From: Heterohyrax brucei
Taxonomy: Eukaryota; Chordata; Mammalia; Hyracoidea; Procaviidae
NCBI GenBank assembly: GCA_028571685.1
Contig: CM053143.1
Location: 55,731,208 to 55,795,207 of the forward strand
Direction: 5' to 3'
DNA length: 64,000 nt
Shown: positions 1 through 11,098 of the stretch, in pieces
Layout of the letters: every line of letters begins with the position of its first letter
How positions within the stretch are numbered: the first letter of the stretch is position 1
The notes under the pieces: model-generated
Database searches by the model: none
What the model was told of the DNA's origin: nothing
Seen by the model: only the letters and a program-made list of their open reading frames with translations
Translations under genes and position numbers: made by a program

Positions 1-676
1 TATTGTTAATAGTCTTCTGTACCCCATATTGGTAAGTGGTGTCAGGGGTCTCAAAAGCTAGCAAGCTGCCATCTGAGATACACCAAATAGTCCCAACTCA
101 GCAGGAACAGATGATCACTAAGGACCACAACGACATAGGGGAAGGAGAACCCAAAATACAAAAAGTGCCACGGGAATGGGTGACTACATCAACATGTGAC
201 CAGAAGAACCAGATGGTACCAGCCACCACGAATGACAGCCGTGATGGGGCTCACAATGTTGAGTCCCACTGGGAACATGAGAAAAAAAGGGGTGCACAGT
301 GAGAACTCTGATAAAAGAATACAACTGAGTGTCCCCCTGGGAACATAGCCCCTAGTCCTGATGCTTACCCTGTCCATAAGTCATTACTGAGGTCAACTCC
401 TCGGTCAGGAGTGGATTAGACTCAGGAACAGAGAGTGGCCACATGGTGTGTGCACTTTATGGTTCTATGTATCTGTAGGATGTCATCCTACTGGCCTCTC
501 ACTCGAGTGGAGAGTCCGGAGAAGATGGGACAGGAGATTGTTAAGAGCATATGACATGTATAGAACAGAAAAGAGGAGTGTGTTGTCACCGGGCAAGGAG
601 AGCAGTAGGAGCTACACATAGGCAGGCACGCAAATTTAAACTGGATTGCACACTTTCAATTACAACTGAAAAAAAA
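1..676 (+). mobile_element. L1 3'UTR (5' end beyond window)
   Basis: 3' untranslated part of an L1 LINE. It matches, piece by piece, the 3'UTR at 56460-57140 ('gtgagtggtg', 'tgccatctgag', 'actttatggtt') and the copy at 27765-28285. It ends in a short A-rich tail (about 668-676). No coding sequence is retained. An 88-codon open frame inside it (36-302) is a chance frame in the untranslated region. The 5' part of the element lies outside the window. Confidence 0.75.
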
Positions 677-1407
677 GACATATTAGCCTAAGTAATCAGA
701 ACTGTAAAAATAAACAGTTGCACATGATGTACTTTAGATAGAAGGAAAAAAGAGGATTAGCCTATAGAAATGGATCTCTCATCTCATACACTGATACGTA
801 ATAATTTTAAAATCATCTCTTTCTTTCTACTCTTTGCTGTCCATAGCACATTCTACATATCTAACAATGTTAGAAAATAGTTTAAATGCAAATGAACCAG
901 TTAAAAAGGCATGACTATGATCAAAATATGATAAATATCTCTGCACATTTGAAGAGAAACAGAAATGCAAATTATAAAACAAACATAGCCTGGCACTGTG
1001 TGCTGGCTGGGAGGGGCAGGCAGAAGCACCAGGTGCTTGGCTGCCATTGGGCAAAGTAGACTAAAAAAGCTAGACAGATGCAGAAAATAAAACCATACTA
1101 GCTGCTTGAAGCCAAAGTACAATTTCTCTCTTATTAAAAGATACTGACAATTGCTGTGGTGCTGTTTTTTAGAGCAAGTGGCATACCCATGGAGGTAAGA
1201 GGACACAAATGGAACACTTCCATCAGGAAATAAGGCAAACCACCTGTTGGCTTGGTAACTGCATCTGTGAAATCTCCAAAATCATTCCAGAGCAGAACCC
1301 TCAGTGCCATCACGCTGAGACTCAGTTCTGGCTTTAAGGCTCAAAGGAAGCTGGGTGAAGACAACAAAAAAAGGAAAGAAAAACAAAAAATCAAAACAAA
1401 ATGTGAG
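677..1407. other. No gene seen; unassigned sequence
   Basis: AT-rich sequence between two L1 pieces. Short open frames on both strands lack initiation context or any protein family I recognise. A slightly GC-richer patch near 990-1050 has no CpG clustering. Confidence 0.5.
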
Positions 1408-2391
1408 ATTTTTATTTTATTTTATTATTATCTTTTGTATTATGATTGAGTGAAAATGTACATTCCCATATAAATTTACATGCCCACCTATATGAAACTT
1501 CCACTGCTCTCCCTGCCTGGTGACAGCACACTATTCCTCTCTGCTCCATACATGTCTCATCCTCCCAACAGTCTCCTTTCCCCTGCTCTCCACCCACTCC
1601 CCTCCTCCAGCCAGAGGTCAGCAGGATGATATCCTATAGATGCATAAAACCATAAAGTGCATCCCATATATGGTCACTCTGTGTTGCCAAGTCCAATCCA
1701 TTCGTGTCCGAAGAGTGGAACTTCATTATATTTTATGGACAAAGGCAGCTTCAGGGCCAGAGGCCATGCTCCCAGGGGAACCCTGAAGTGCCTGGACCAT
1801 CAATTGTGGTCTTTTAGTGGAGATCTCAGGGTGCACCCCTTTTTATTCTTGTGTTGCCAGTGAGACTCAATTTAGTGAGTTCCATCACAGCTATCACTGG
1901 TGGTGGCCAGGCACCATCTGGTTCTTCCAGTCTCAAGTCGATGTAGGTACCCACTCATGTGGGTCTTTCTATCTCCTGGGTTGTCTTTACCCCATGTCGT
2001 TTTGGTCTTCGGTGAGCATCCGTTCCTGCTGAGTTGGGACCATGTGCTGTGCCCTTAGATGGCAGCTTGGCAGCTTTTAAGACCCCAGACGTCACTCACC
2101 AATGTGGGGTGCAGAGAGCCCTCTTAGTAAAACACTAGTTGTGCCAATTGTCCTCGATTTCGCCTAAAAGCATGGTCCCCTGCACTCTGCCCCAGCTACT
2201 CTGTCCTGGCAATATTGGGTTAAGATGGAAGGAGTATTCAAGTTATGTTGAAGTCCACTTAATATTGTTGTTGTTTCTGATGTGTGCTATCACCGATTTC
2301 ACCCAACCAAATTTCTACCAACTATCTAATCTAAACCCTTCCCCCCATCACAGCCCCTCCGTCCCCTCCCTTGCAGCCATCAAAGAGTCAA
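1408..2391 (-). mobile_element. L1 3'UTR, antisense (3' part of an inverted L1)
   Basis: Read on the minus strand this is an L1 3'UTR ending in an A/T-rich tail at about 1408-1445. It matches 56195-57130 in order, including the 'ttttaagaccccag' block (2076-2090) and the 'ctttgatggctgcaag' boundary next to ORF2 (2368-2391). At 2391 it meets ORF2 sequence of the same element type in the opposite orientation, which indicates a single L1 insertion with its 5' part inverted. Confidence 0.8.
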
Positions 2392-2931
2392 ATCAGAACT
2401 ACAGTGAGATACCATCTCACCCCAACAAGGTTGGCCATGGTCCAAAAAACACAAAACAACAAATGCTGGAGAAGTCATGGAGAAAGTGGAATTCTCCTAC
2501 ACTGTTGGTGGGGTTGCAAAATGGTTCAGCCTCTTTGGAAAGCAATCTGGTGCTTCCTTAAAAAAATGGATCTAGATATAGCATTTGACTCAGTAATTCC
2601 ACTACTTGGAATATATCCTACAGAATCAAGGCCATTCACACCAACAGACACATGCACAAGAATGTTTATCACAGCACAGTCCACAATAACAAAAAGATGG
2701 AATCAGCCCAGATGTCCAACAACAGAGGAATGGATAAGTAAACTATGGAACATATCCTCAATGGAGCACTATGCAATGATAAAGAATAATGATGATTCCA
2801 GGAAACATCTCATAACCTGGTTTCCACTTATGTTGAGTGAAAGTAATCAGTGACAAAAGGACAAATACCGTTTGAAACCCCTAAGATAAGATCTCAAAAA
2901 CAGACTTATGTATAGAGTAAAAGACTCTTTT
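2392..2931 (+). mobile_element. L1 ORF2 C-terminus, inverted 5' segment
   Basis: Encodes the C-terminal end of L1 ORF2p. Recognisable blocks are 'ILLHCWWGCKMVQPLWK', 'PLLGIYP', 'DTCTRMFI' and 'WISKLWNISSMEHYAMIKN'. These correspond to the conserved 'LLHCWWECKLVQPLWK' and 'MEYYAAIKND' regions of mammalian L1. The readable frame spans about 2371-2853. It is truncated at its 5' side, so endonuclease and reverse transcriptase are missing. It continues a few dozen bases past the stop to 'gactcttt' (about 2924-2931), exactly where the minus-strand 3'UTR begins. Confidence 0.85.
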
Positions 2932-3060
2932 TAAAAATAAAAATAAAAATAAAAAAAGCAGAGAAGTGAAAAGAAAGAAATAAACTAAAAACTAGGTAAT
3001 ACTATGGGCTAAAATTATCAACATTCACAAGGGGGAAAATCTATTCAGCTAGAATTCTAT
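2932..3060. repeat. A-rich simple sequence and unassigned flank
   Basis: Begins with imperfect 'aaaat' iterations (2932-2957), then purine-rich unassigned sequence. No gene. Confidence 0.5.
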
Positions 3061-3098
3061 GCCAAGCCAAGTGCTGTCGAGTCGGATCCTACTCATAA
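3061..3098 (-). mobile_element. Short 3'-tip fragment of the AfroSINE/RTE tail
   Basis: Carries 'gccaagccaagtgctgtcga' then 'gtcggatcc', the reverse complement of the shared tip. No SINE head or body is present. It runs a little past the palindrome ('actcat'). No clear target-site duplication is visible. Confidence 0.7.
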
Positions 3099-3573
3099 GT
3101 AGAGTATTTTTCAAGAATTAAGAAAAGTGAAGAAATAGTAAATACATTATTGAATAACAAATATATATTATAGAAATATCAATTATAAATTATTTATTTA
3201 AATAATAAAGAGTATAGATATTTTTAAAAGACATCTTCAGACATTCAAAGACCATAATAAATTCCAACCAAAAAAGTGCTTAAAGCATGTATTCGAGCAA
3301 GACTAAAAGTTAACAATTGTATAAAATGGTTGTACTAAAAAAACCAAAATGAAGCACGGAAATGAAGAAATATATTTTGGTAAATTTAATTACTATTGAC
3401 AATAAAATATCAAAGAAACGCAGAAAGAATTAATTACTGTACACTTCAGTGTGCCTTATATTACAATGTTTCCTGCCTTGCTAAGTATTTCTTCGTTTTC
3501 TTGCTGTCATTTTATATGCTTTTTCCTTCATTCTTTGCTTATTTAGCAACTTTTCAGTCACCTCACATGCATG
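3099..3573. other. No gene seen; AT-rich interval
   Basis: Strongly AT-rich sequence without a recognised repeat or coding signal. The 64-codon frame at 3396-3590 runs into an RTE 3' end and looks fortuitous. Confidence 0.5.
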
Positions 3574-3993
3574 TCAAAACTGGACAATGAGAAAAAGAAG
3601 GGCAAAAGAAGAACTGATGCACTTCAACTATGATATTGGCAAAGAATGTTGAATATAGCGTGGGCTGACCGGAGACCAAACAAAACAGCATTAGAAGACA
3701 TACAACTAGAACATTCCTCAGAAGAAAGGATGGCAGAACTTTAGCTCACATTCTTTGGACATGTCATCAGCAAAGATCAATCTCTAGAAAAGAATACTAT
3801 GTTTGGTGAAATAGGGCATCAGCAAAATGAAGAAAACCCTCAATGAGATGGGCTGACATACTAGCTACAGCACTTGGCTCAAACATATCAGTAATCAAGA
3901 AGATGGCTCAGGACTGGGAAACGTTTCTGTCTGTTTGTTATACATATGGTCATTGTAAATTGGAGTTGATGTGACAGCAGCAACAACAACAAC
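3574..3993 (+). mobile_element. RTE-type LINE, 3' end
   Basis: Starts at 'ctggacaatga' in the C-terminal coding region and continues through 'ttctttggacatgtcatcag' and 'caatgagatgggctgaca'. It ends in 'caacaacaacaac', the typical RTE tail. It corresponds to the 3' ends at 42228-42640 and 53920-54332. It is severely 5'-truncated and does not encode a usable protein. Confidence 0.85.
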
Positions 3994-4017
3994 TATCTTT
4001 ATTGATTCTTATATAAA

Positions 4018-4172
4018 GAAAATCCTGGCAGTATAGTGGTTAAGTACTATATCTGTTAACAGAAAGGTAGGCAGTTTGAATCCACCAGGCCCTCTTTGGA
4101 AACTCTATGGAGCAGTTTTACTCCGTCTATAGGGCCACTATGAGTCAGAATCGACTCAACAGCAGTGACAGT
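4018..4172 (+). mobile_element. AfroSINE, near full length
   Basis: tRNA-derived head ('agtatagtggttaagtac'), B-box region 'ggcagtttgaatccacca', body 'ggaaactctatgg', and tail 'gagtcagaatcgactcaac' in order. It sits 25 bp downstream of the RTE tail at 3993. Confidence 0.9.
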
Positions 4173-4895
4173 GGCTATAAAGCAAATCTGGTTCCTTTTG
4201 GCAGTCAAGGATCAAATACGAACACCAGGATATCTGGCTACTTCTATCTGAGGTTTAATATTTACACTTAGACTTTGTCCCTGAGTCAGCAAAACCAGTC
4301 CTGTGTGTTTGCACGAGATAACGAGACAGTACCAAAAAAGTCAAGATCAAGAGCGAAGACACTAGTAAGTTTCTGGCCACAGCAGGTCAACCTTCTCTTT
4401 TGTTACCAATAAAAACACAAAATTACTTAAGCTTTACAAAAATTGGTTAACCTCAACATGCTTTCCAAACAAAAGGTTTAACAGGCATTTATCATGATCT
4501 CACATATTAGTGCATAGTTTATTACTCCTAGGCATTATTCTATTTTCATTCCATTGACAAAGGGAGCAAAATCCGGTATCTCTAAACCCTATACCTAGTG
4601 ACACTCATTAATTGTTGCAAGCCTCATTAAACTAGCTTTATTCATTCAGGTCCAGAATAACTTACTTGCTTGTCTGCACCCCAAATTAGGGCACAGATTA
4701 TGAGCCAATCTTTTAAATCTTTTGCTCCAAATTAGTATTTACTGATAAATGGAATTCATTATCTTTAGATCCAAATTGCTGGTCTACTGGTTTAACACTG
4801 GTTTTTAGTTTTTAGCCCTAATATCAGTAATGGTGAAACTAATAGATTCCAGCTTCTTTTAAATTGCAATAGTCAAATGTACAGTTAATTTCATT
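4173..4895. other. No gene seen; unassigned sequence
   Basis: No SINE, LINE or coding similarity recognised. It may contain an old decayed repeat, but nothing supports a family. Confidence 0.45.
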
Positions 4896-4950
4896 TCATA
4901 TATATGTGTGTGTGTGTATATATATATCTACACATATATATATATATACT
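4896..4950. repeat. TG/TA microsatellite
   Basis: Compound run of TG then TA dinucleotides interrupted by 'ctacaca'. Confidence 0.9.
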
Positions 4951-4975
4951 TTAAACCAAAAAGAAAAGAAAAAGG

Positions 4976-5110
4976 AAATACACAAGCCTATTGCTGCAAA
5001 CTTAAAGTTGACTCATAGAGACCCTACAGGACAGAGTAGAATTGTCCCATAGTTTCCAGGGAGTGCAGGCATATTTGAACTGCTGACCTAGAATTGCTTC
5101 TAAGTTACCA
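4976..5110 (-). mobile_element. AfroSINE, antisense, decayed
   Basis: Minus-strand copy. The tail 'gttgactcatagagaccc' comes first on the plus strand, then 'ggacagagtagaattg'. The tRNA-like head is mostly lost. Confidence 0.75.
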
Positions 5111-5306
5111 GCAAACTCAGGTCTATGATTGAAAATATTTAGCAAATTGAGAATCAAATTCCAGATCTGCTGTAAAAAAATGTCACCTTAATGAAATAGG
5201 AGTCAGCTAATACAAAGTAACGCAAAATAAATGTAAACACAAAGAGGTCTGGTAGCAGTTGGCAAACACAGCAGAAACCAAAGTGCACAAACAAATGTAA
5301 GTGTTA

Positions 5307-5373
5307 ACAATTCACCCTAAGTGCCCCAAACACCTGACACATAATTCATCCTAACTGCCCCAAACATTTGACA
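5307..5373. repeat. 34-bp tandem duplication
   Basis: Two adjacent units (5307-5339 and 5341-5373) share 'gccccaaaca' and 'tgaca' in register with a 34-bp period and a few mismatches. Confidence 0.75.
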
Positions 5374-5435
5374 GTCTTCGTATGGCCGCAAGCATGGGTG
5401 TCATATGAAAGAATGAAAAATTAGCAACATGCTAT

Positions 5436-5516
5436 CTCTTCTGTTCTGTAGGGACACTATGAGTCAGAACTGACTCAACAGCAGTGGGTTCCAGTTGTGT
5501 TTTGTTTTGTTTTTTA
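5436..5516 (+). mobile_element. AfroSINE 3' fragment
   Basis: Only the tail part is present: 'tgttctgtagggacacta', 'gagtcagaactgactcaac', then the G/T-rich end 'tgttttgttttg'. Confidence 0.8.
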
Positions 5517-5759
5517 TAATATCTGCTCAAAGAATACAAGTGTACGGTGCAATTGTCAGTAAAGGTGGTGAACTTCAAATAAGAATAAAATATGAAGTGT
5601 TCTTTTGGCTTCTTTATGTGCAAGCACCTTTTTTGGAGTGCTGAAACAACACTAATGTAATTCATTCAACCCCAAAATGGGGAAATTCCAAAGGGAGCTT
5701 ATAAAAATAATAATATAAGTAGTTCACATCTCATGTATAATATGAAATATTATTTCACT

Positions 5760-6230
5760 TCAGCAAAATTGATTTATTAGAGTGGTCAGAAATAGATTAT
5801 ATTTCGAAACAGTAATGCAGCAAGACTGGTTTGTGGCTATATAGACAAAAAGTAAAAATGAAACATATTTCAAAGAGGCCATAAATAGAATATCTGTACG
5901 ACATTTAAGCCTTCTTGGCTCCCATGCCAGAGTTCTTATTTTTAATACCAGGATCCTGTGATTTAATTCCATACGCTGAGAAGTTTGACCACATGCACAT
6001 AAGGAAAGTAAAGCAAACTTCACTTCTGAGCATTTTTCTTTCCCGAAGACTGAGCAGTTTGTTGATGTGCTCTTTTCTCCATTTGTTAGTGGTTTTAAGA
6101 GTGTGGATGGGCACTCACCTGCATCCAATTAGAGTAATACAAACACGTGACCTAGCTGGCAGAAGCAGTCAGAGACACTGGAGAGCAAAGAAGGGAGTTT
6201 TCTCTTCTCAGTGATGCCAGTTGCCTATTT
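5760..6230 (-). other. Possible processed-pseudogene-like segment, unidentified
   Basis: On the minus strand, two overlapping frames (5905-6114 of 69 codons, 5760-6128 of 122 codons) lie upstream of an AATAAA at 5773-5778. This is the order expected for a 3' coding end plus 3'UTR of a retrocopy. No poly(A) tract or target duplication is obvious and I do not recognise the protein. It could equally be chance open sequence. Confidence 0.15.
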
Positions 6231-6365
6231 TTACCATCTCCTCTTTTTTTGGAACTAAAGAAAATGAAATATCACACAGCAAAGAGGAACAAAGTATTTT
6301 TTTTTGAGGGTCCAGCTAAATCCCGATATTACATTAACTTCTATTTTCCTTCTAAAATTTTAGTC

Positions 6366-6404
6366 TTAAATTAAATACCCTTAATTTTAAATTAAATACC
6401 CTTA
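6366..6404. repeat. 18-bp tandem duplication
   Basis: The unit 'ttaaattaaataccctta' occurs at 6366-6383 and again at 6387-6404, identical, with a 21-bp period. Confidence 0.9.
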
Positions 6405-6411
6405 CTTTGTA

Positions 6412-6578
6412 GGTGGAAACGTGGGTGGCTTAGAAGTTAAGCACTGTGACTGCTAATCAAGAGGATGGCGGTTCAAATCCTCCAGGTGCTCCTGGGAAAA
6501 TCTATGGGGCAGTTCTACTCTGTCCTGTAGGGTCACTACGAGTTGGAATTGACTTCACAGCAGTGAGTTTTGATTTGC
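6412..6578 (+). mobile_element. AfroSINE, near full length
   Basis: Head 'gtggcttagaagttaagc', B-box region 'ggcggttcaaatcctcca', body 'atctatggggcagttctac', tail 'gagttggaattgacttcac'. Confidence 0.9.
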
Positions 6579-7290
6579 TTTACATCGTGAGTACATATAC
6601 ATCAATGCTTATTTTATAAGTTAATTAGCTAATGTACAAACAGATTAAAAACTATGCCACTGATTATACATCAATACTGAGTTAGAAATGTAAATATAAT
6701 CTAGAACTTGTGAATTCCAAATTCTCCTAAGTTAACAGCAGCTTGAAATTTATTCTTCTAGCACTTTTAGTTGAAAATACTGTATCTATTGCATATCAAT
6801 AGCCCAAGTGTGTCCTTCAGTGATAAGTGGGTTAGTTTTGTTAAAATAATTTCTATTACCCTCTTACATTATCAAACTTTGTGTCTTCAGTATTTCAGAA
6901 GACAAGTTAAATATTTGGGCTTTTAAGAAAAAAGTTCGCTATATCTCTTTCAAACAAAGAGAACAAATATGCTTCTTGATTGCCTCTAATGAATATAATT
7001 TGATATTTGGAAAGTATGTGTTTGTAAGTTTGGGCAGTGACAAGTATATATATAATTTTTGAGGAAATATGAAAATCCTCTAATTATTCATTATTGATTA
7101 GAGTTCATATTGAATTCATTGTAATTGAAGGCAACACCTATTTCTCAAGTGTCGGGCCATAAATTTCATGGTCAGATGTAACAAATATATTAACTTCTTC
7201 ATAAGTATTCAAGAAATAGTTGTACAATAATTTGAAAAATTTTCAAAGAGATAAAAACATTCTATGACTTTTGCATGGTTCTATTTTGGA
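6579..7290. other. No gene seen; AT-rich interval
   Basis: AT-rich with no recognised element and no open frame of note. Confidence 0.5.
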
Positions 7291-7457
7291 GCAGAAATCC
7301 TGGTGACATAATTGTTAAAGGGTAAGTCTACTAACTAAAAGGTTAAGAGTTTGAATCTACCAGGCACTTCTTGGAAACTCAATGGGGCAGTTCTTCTCTG
7401 TCCTACAGGGCCACTATGATTGAGAATCAGCTTAATGACAGTGTTTTGTTGTTGTTT
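7291..7457 (+). mobile_element. AfroSINE, near full length
   Basis: Head 'cctggtgacataattgtt', 'tttgaatctaccaggcac', 'ggaaactcaatggggcag', and a tail ending in 'gttttgttgttg'. The tail core is altered ('gattgagaatcagcttaat'), so this is an older copy. Confidence 0.88.
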
Positions 7458-8116
7458 TTAATATCTTTAACTTCTAAGCACTTAAGTCTTTCATGGTTTC
7501 ATCATGTAATTGGTGTGCATCTATAGTTAGAACCTCATTTTTTTAAGTAAAACTCTAAAATAAAGTTGTGTGTAACTTTTTTCTCAATTTTTACTAACTC
7601 ATCATCCTAATAGAAGATAGTTGATATTATCATCTATTTAAATTATCAGCAGAAAAATCATCAGTGTTTGGGGGAAAAATAGACAATACTTGTAAGTAAT
7701 AATGCTTGTCTAATAGTACAAAAACAGTAAAATCCACTATTAGTCTTGCTAGTGAAAATGTCACGCAGTCAGTCTGGTTTGGGGTGCAGAACAGATTTTA
7801 CCACACATAGCATAGTAGTCAATTTCTATAAACTTGCTTTCTCCACTTTAAGAGAGGCTTAAGTGTTTTACAGGATTACCGTGAAGACCCAGAGAAAGAA
7901 TATAGAAGAAGCATTCACTATATTTTCTGGTATACAATATGTGCCCTTCACATCCTCAAATACATTCTTCAAATTCTAAAAAGCAGTTTCCTTTTCCAAA
8001 TATTTTAAGAACTTATAAAGTATGTGCTTACATTATTTCAGGTATCATAAAATTTTTAAAAAGTGAGTTATATCTCTATTAAGGAAACCCACCCCTCCCC
8101 CCAGAAAAAATAAATA
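7458..8116. other. No gene seen
   Basis: AT-rich unassigned sequence with no coding or RNA-gene signal. Confidence 0.5.
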
Positions 8117-8280
8117 AAACAAACCTCATTGCCATCCAGGTGATTCTGACTCACAGAGAGCCTGTAGAACAGAATAGAACAGCTCTATAGAATTTCCAAG
8201 GAGCACCTGGTGGATTTGAACTTCCCACTTTTCAGCTAGCAACCACTGCACTAAACCACTATGTCACCAGGATTTCCAAA
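8117..8280 (-). mobile_element. AfroSINE, near full length, antisense
   Basis: Minus-strand copy from tail ('gtgattctgactcacaga') to head ('ccactatgtcaccaggattt'). Confidence 0.9.
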
Positions 8281-9626
8281 AGTGAGGCACAGATACACAT
8301 GAAATATTTACAGAACAACATGTGATGCATTCAACTTTAATAGATGTAGCGAAGAAATCTGTGACTATATAGAAGGAAAAAAAATCAGAGGAAACTGGAA
8401 GTTTGCTGGAAAAGTTCTAAAAAACAGTTGAGTAGACACTTGAGAGTCAGCTTTGAATCTTTTTGTTTTTTAGTCTCAACCCATCACAACCTGAATTTTT
8501 CACTTCTTGGCTTCAGAGTAGTAACACATTCTAGAAACATGTTCAGTTGAGTACAAATTGAATTAATATTTTCTTAAATACATTTAAAAACGTATTAGGA
8601 ATAGAAGAATGAATATTATCTATGAGAACAGTTAAGAAAATATGAAATACAAACATCAAAAGATTTTTATAGAAAGAACTAAAGAAAATAAACTAATTCA
8701 TGCTTTTCTGCTTTAGGAAAAAATTTTATCAATACACTTAAAAGGTAAATAAAATTGTGTATTATGCCACAAATAATTATGAGAGCCAAAGTTCACCTAT
8801 TTTGCTATTTCTTCAGCAAGAAGTGTAAATGAAATATTATAAATTTATAACACAAGAGCACAAGTTATTAAGACTAATAACCACCTCACTGCATATAAAA
8901 GTGACCCCAAATGTAATACTTACTAGAACTAACCAGTTTAAGTGAATTGGATTAAAACTGAAACACAGTAAACTAGAAAAGAGGTAGATTATGTAGTAAC
9001 ATTTCTCAAACCAAATTACACAGAGGAAAGTAGGCAGCACTTTTTGAACCGTCTTTTGTGGTGTGTACTCTTCTTATGAATTTTATTCTAAGCAATTTTC
9101 TTGCTGTGTTTACATCTAAATTATTTTTCCACTATAGCAAAAACTAACAACAATGTAAACTTTTGGGCAATTGTCTAAACTGATAGAAACTTTTCCATTT
9201 CTGACCACAATATGTCAGTGACACTGCTAGACTTACCAGTCATGCTGGCGTCCAATAGTACAGAAACAAAGGGAGAAAACCAGTAATAAACACGTTAGTC
9301 TGGGAGGGCTGGCTGTGGAGAAGAGGACTTCTGGCTTAGTAGCCTCAGCCTCCAGCGGGACACAGAACTCATGCAATTTGCTGAATAGCTTTGTGTCACA
9401 GCTTTATTGTCAGCCTCAAGGCTGATCTAGTCAAAGACTTTTCTCCTTAAGGTTTGTGTTTGGTAGTGAAAACTGTGTCAAGTATAAAAAAGAATAAAAA
9501 AGTTTCCCATTATTAAAAAATAGACCCAAATTGATCTAAATGGAGACAGGAGATACATAAGATATGACTGGACTGTGGATTAAATGTATCATCTCTAAGA
9601 TGCCATGACAGAGCCTAGAGCGAATA
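8281..9626. other. No gene seen; long unassigned interval
   Basis: About 1.3 kb without a recognised repeat. The longest frame (67 codons, minus, 8837-9040) resembles no family I know. No splice-flanked exon or CpG-rich promoter is evident. Confidence 0.45.
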
Positions 9627-9800
9627 CCAAACCAAAACAAAAAACAAACCTGTTGCCGAAGAGTTGATTCGGACTCATAGTAACCCTATAGGACAGAGTA
9701 GAACTGCCTCAGAGGGTTTCCAAGGAGCACCTGGTGGATTCAGCTGCTGATCCTTTGGTTAGCAGCTGCAGTTCTTAACTACTGGGTGCACAGGTTTCCT
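9627..9800 (-). mobile_element. AfroSINE, full length, antisense
   Basis: Preceded by an A/C-rich tail ('ccaaaccaaaacaaaaaac'). Then 'agagttgattcggactcat', 'ggacagagtagaactgcc', 'caaggagcacctggtgga' and the head near 9790. Confidence 0.92.
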
Positions 9801-9958
9801 AAAGGAAATACAGAGCTGAGTAAAACTCAGTTCCTGTATATATTGCTGCAAGAAGTTAAACCAAACTATGAGAAGTAGTACTGGTTAGCGCAAAAATGTT
9901 AACGAAAAGCAATGGAAAATATTCGTTCTTGCCTCAGGGAAAGTGCAAATAGGTTTGG

Positions 9959-10005
9959 TTTAAGGGTTCCGACTCGATGGCACTTGGCTCTTGGCTTTAA
10001 GGGTT
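9959..10005 (+). mobile_element. Micro-insertion: 27-nt SINE/RTE 3' tip with TSD
   Basis: A 27-nt insert (9969-9995, starting 'ccgactcgatggcacttgg', ending 'ctcttggc') lies between two identical 10-bp repeats 'tttaagggtt' at 9959-9968 and 9996-10005. The insert equals only the last bases of the retrotransposon tail. The perfect direct repeats mark it as a real insertion and not a decayed long copy. Confidence 0.8.
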
Positions 10006-11030
10006 AGTTATCAGAGAAGGCTGCATTGAGTGTGGGCACTACATTTGAATTCTAAAGTTGGATCCTGGTGGCTGGATAATAAATACACAGGCATAAATGA
10101 GGGAAAGCGAGACACCGCCTCAAGCAAGCACATGAAGAATGGGAAGAGTTAGAAATGTCCCAGATAACTTGGGAATTTTTATGAATGTACATTTCATCCT
10201 TGTATGATAATTCACTGATATTTTGTGCATTCTTCTAACTTTATTAGATGAGTGGCTTATATAAATGTTTCCTTTCACTAAATACAAGTTGTAAGATAGC
10301 AGCAGACAAAATCAAATGTGATATAATGCTAATAATTGAGCTACAGTACCAGCTCTATGAGACAAAATAATACATCTGTGAAATGTGAAATAAAGTTAAT
10401 ATCTGACATTAATAAGTTGATTTAAAAAAAAAATCTGCCATCGAATGAGTGTCTTCCAGCTGAGCCACCAATATCCATGATTCAGTCAACTACATATAAT
10501 AGATGTGAAATCATAATGCTTTGGAACCAGAAACATTTATTCGAATCATTCTCTTACCAAACAGTCCTGACTTGTGAGTCATTTCAGTAACAGGAAACAT
10601 CCAGCTTTGTGAGAAAGTTCGTTTCATTCTTAGATGTGAAATTATTTTCTGGATTAAGCTAGAACATTCCTTATGTTAGCTTCATTTGTTGGTCCAAATG
10701 CTGCTGTCTGAGTCCACCTGCGCAGTTTAGGTATAGTCAGTCTCATATGTGGTTATTGAGAAAGTGAGCAATTGCCCTGGCAGCTGACAACAAGGCCATG
10801 AAGTTCCCAGCTAAATGTAAAATGACACATTAACAATATAGACAACTATCACAGAGAGCCCTTCACATATGTGATACATAACTGGACAGAAGCAAGGCCA
10901 GCATCAGTGGAACTGACCATGTCTGAAACAAGATAGACTCTCTGCAACCACGAGACTGACTAAGCACACTCCTCTTCTTAACTAACACCAGTGACTACCG
11001 CTTCTTTACCAAAGGTAGCTTCAGACCTGC
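10006..11030. other. No gene seen; contains copy A of a diverged direct repeat
   Basis: Unassigned. About 10370-10640 resembles 11205-11530 in block order ('gtgaaat', 'ttgattt..aaa', 'tctgccat.gaatga', 'atgatt.agtc'). The family is not recognised. Confidence 0.35.
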
Positions 11031-11098
11031 GTTAGTACTCCTCCTAAACAAAAAATCACCCAGCGTTAGTACTCCTCCTAAATAAAAAATCACCCAGC
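11031..11098. repeat. 34-bp tandem duplication, one mismatch
   Basis: Two adjacent 34-bp units, 11031-11064 and 11065-11098. Both start 'gttagtactcctcctaaa' and end 'aaatcacccagc', and they differ only by c/t at the 19th base. The near identity implies a recent event. Confidence 0.95.

Noticed and set aside
36-302. 88-codon open frame
   Set aside because: Lies wholly in an L1 3'UTR; no family similarity.
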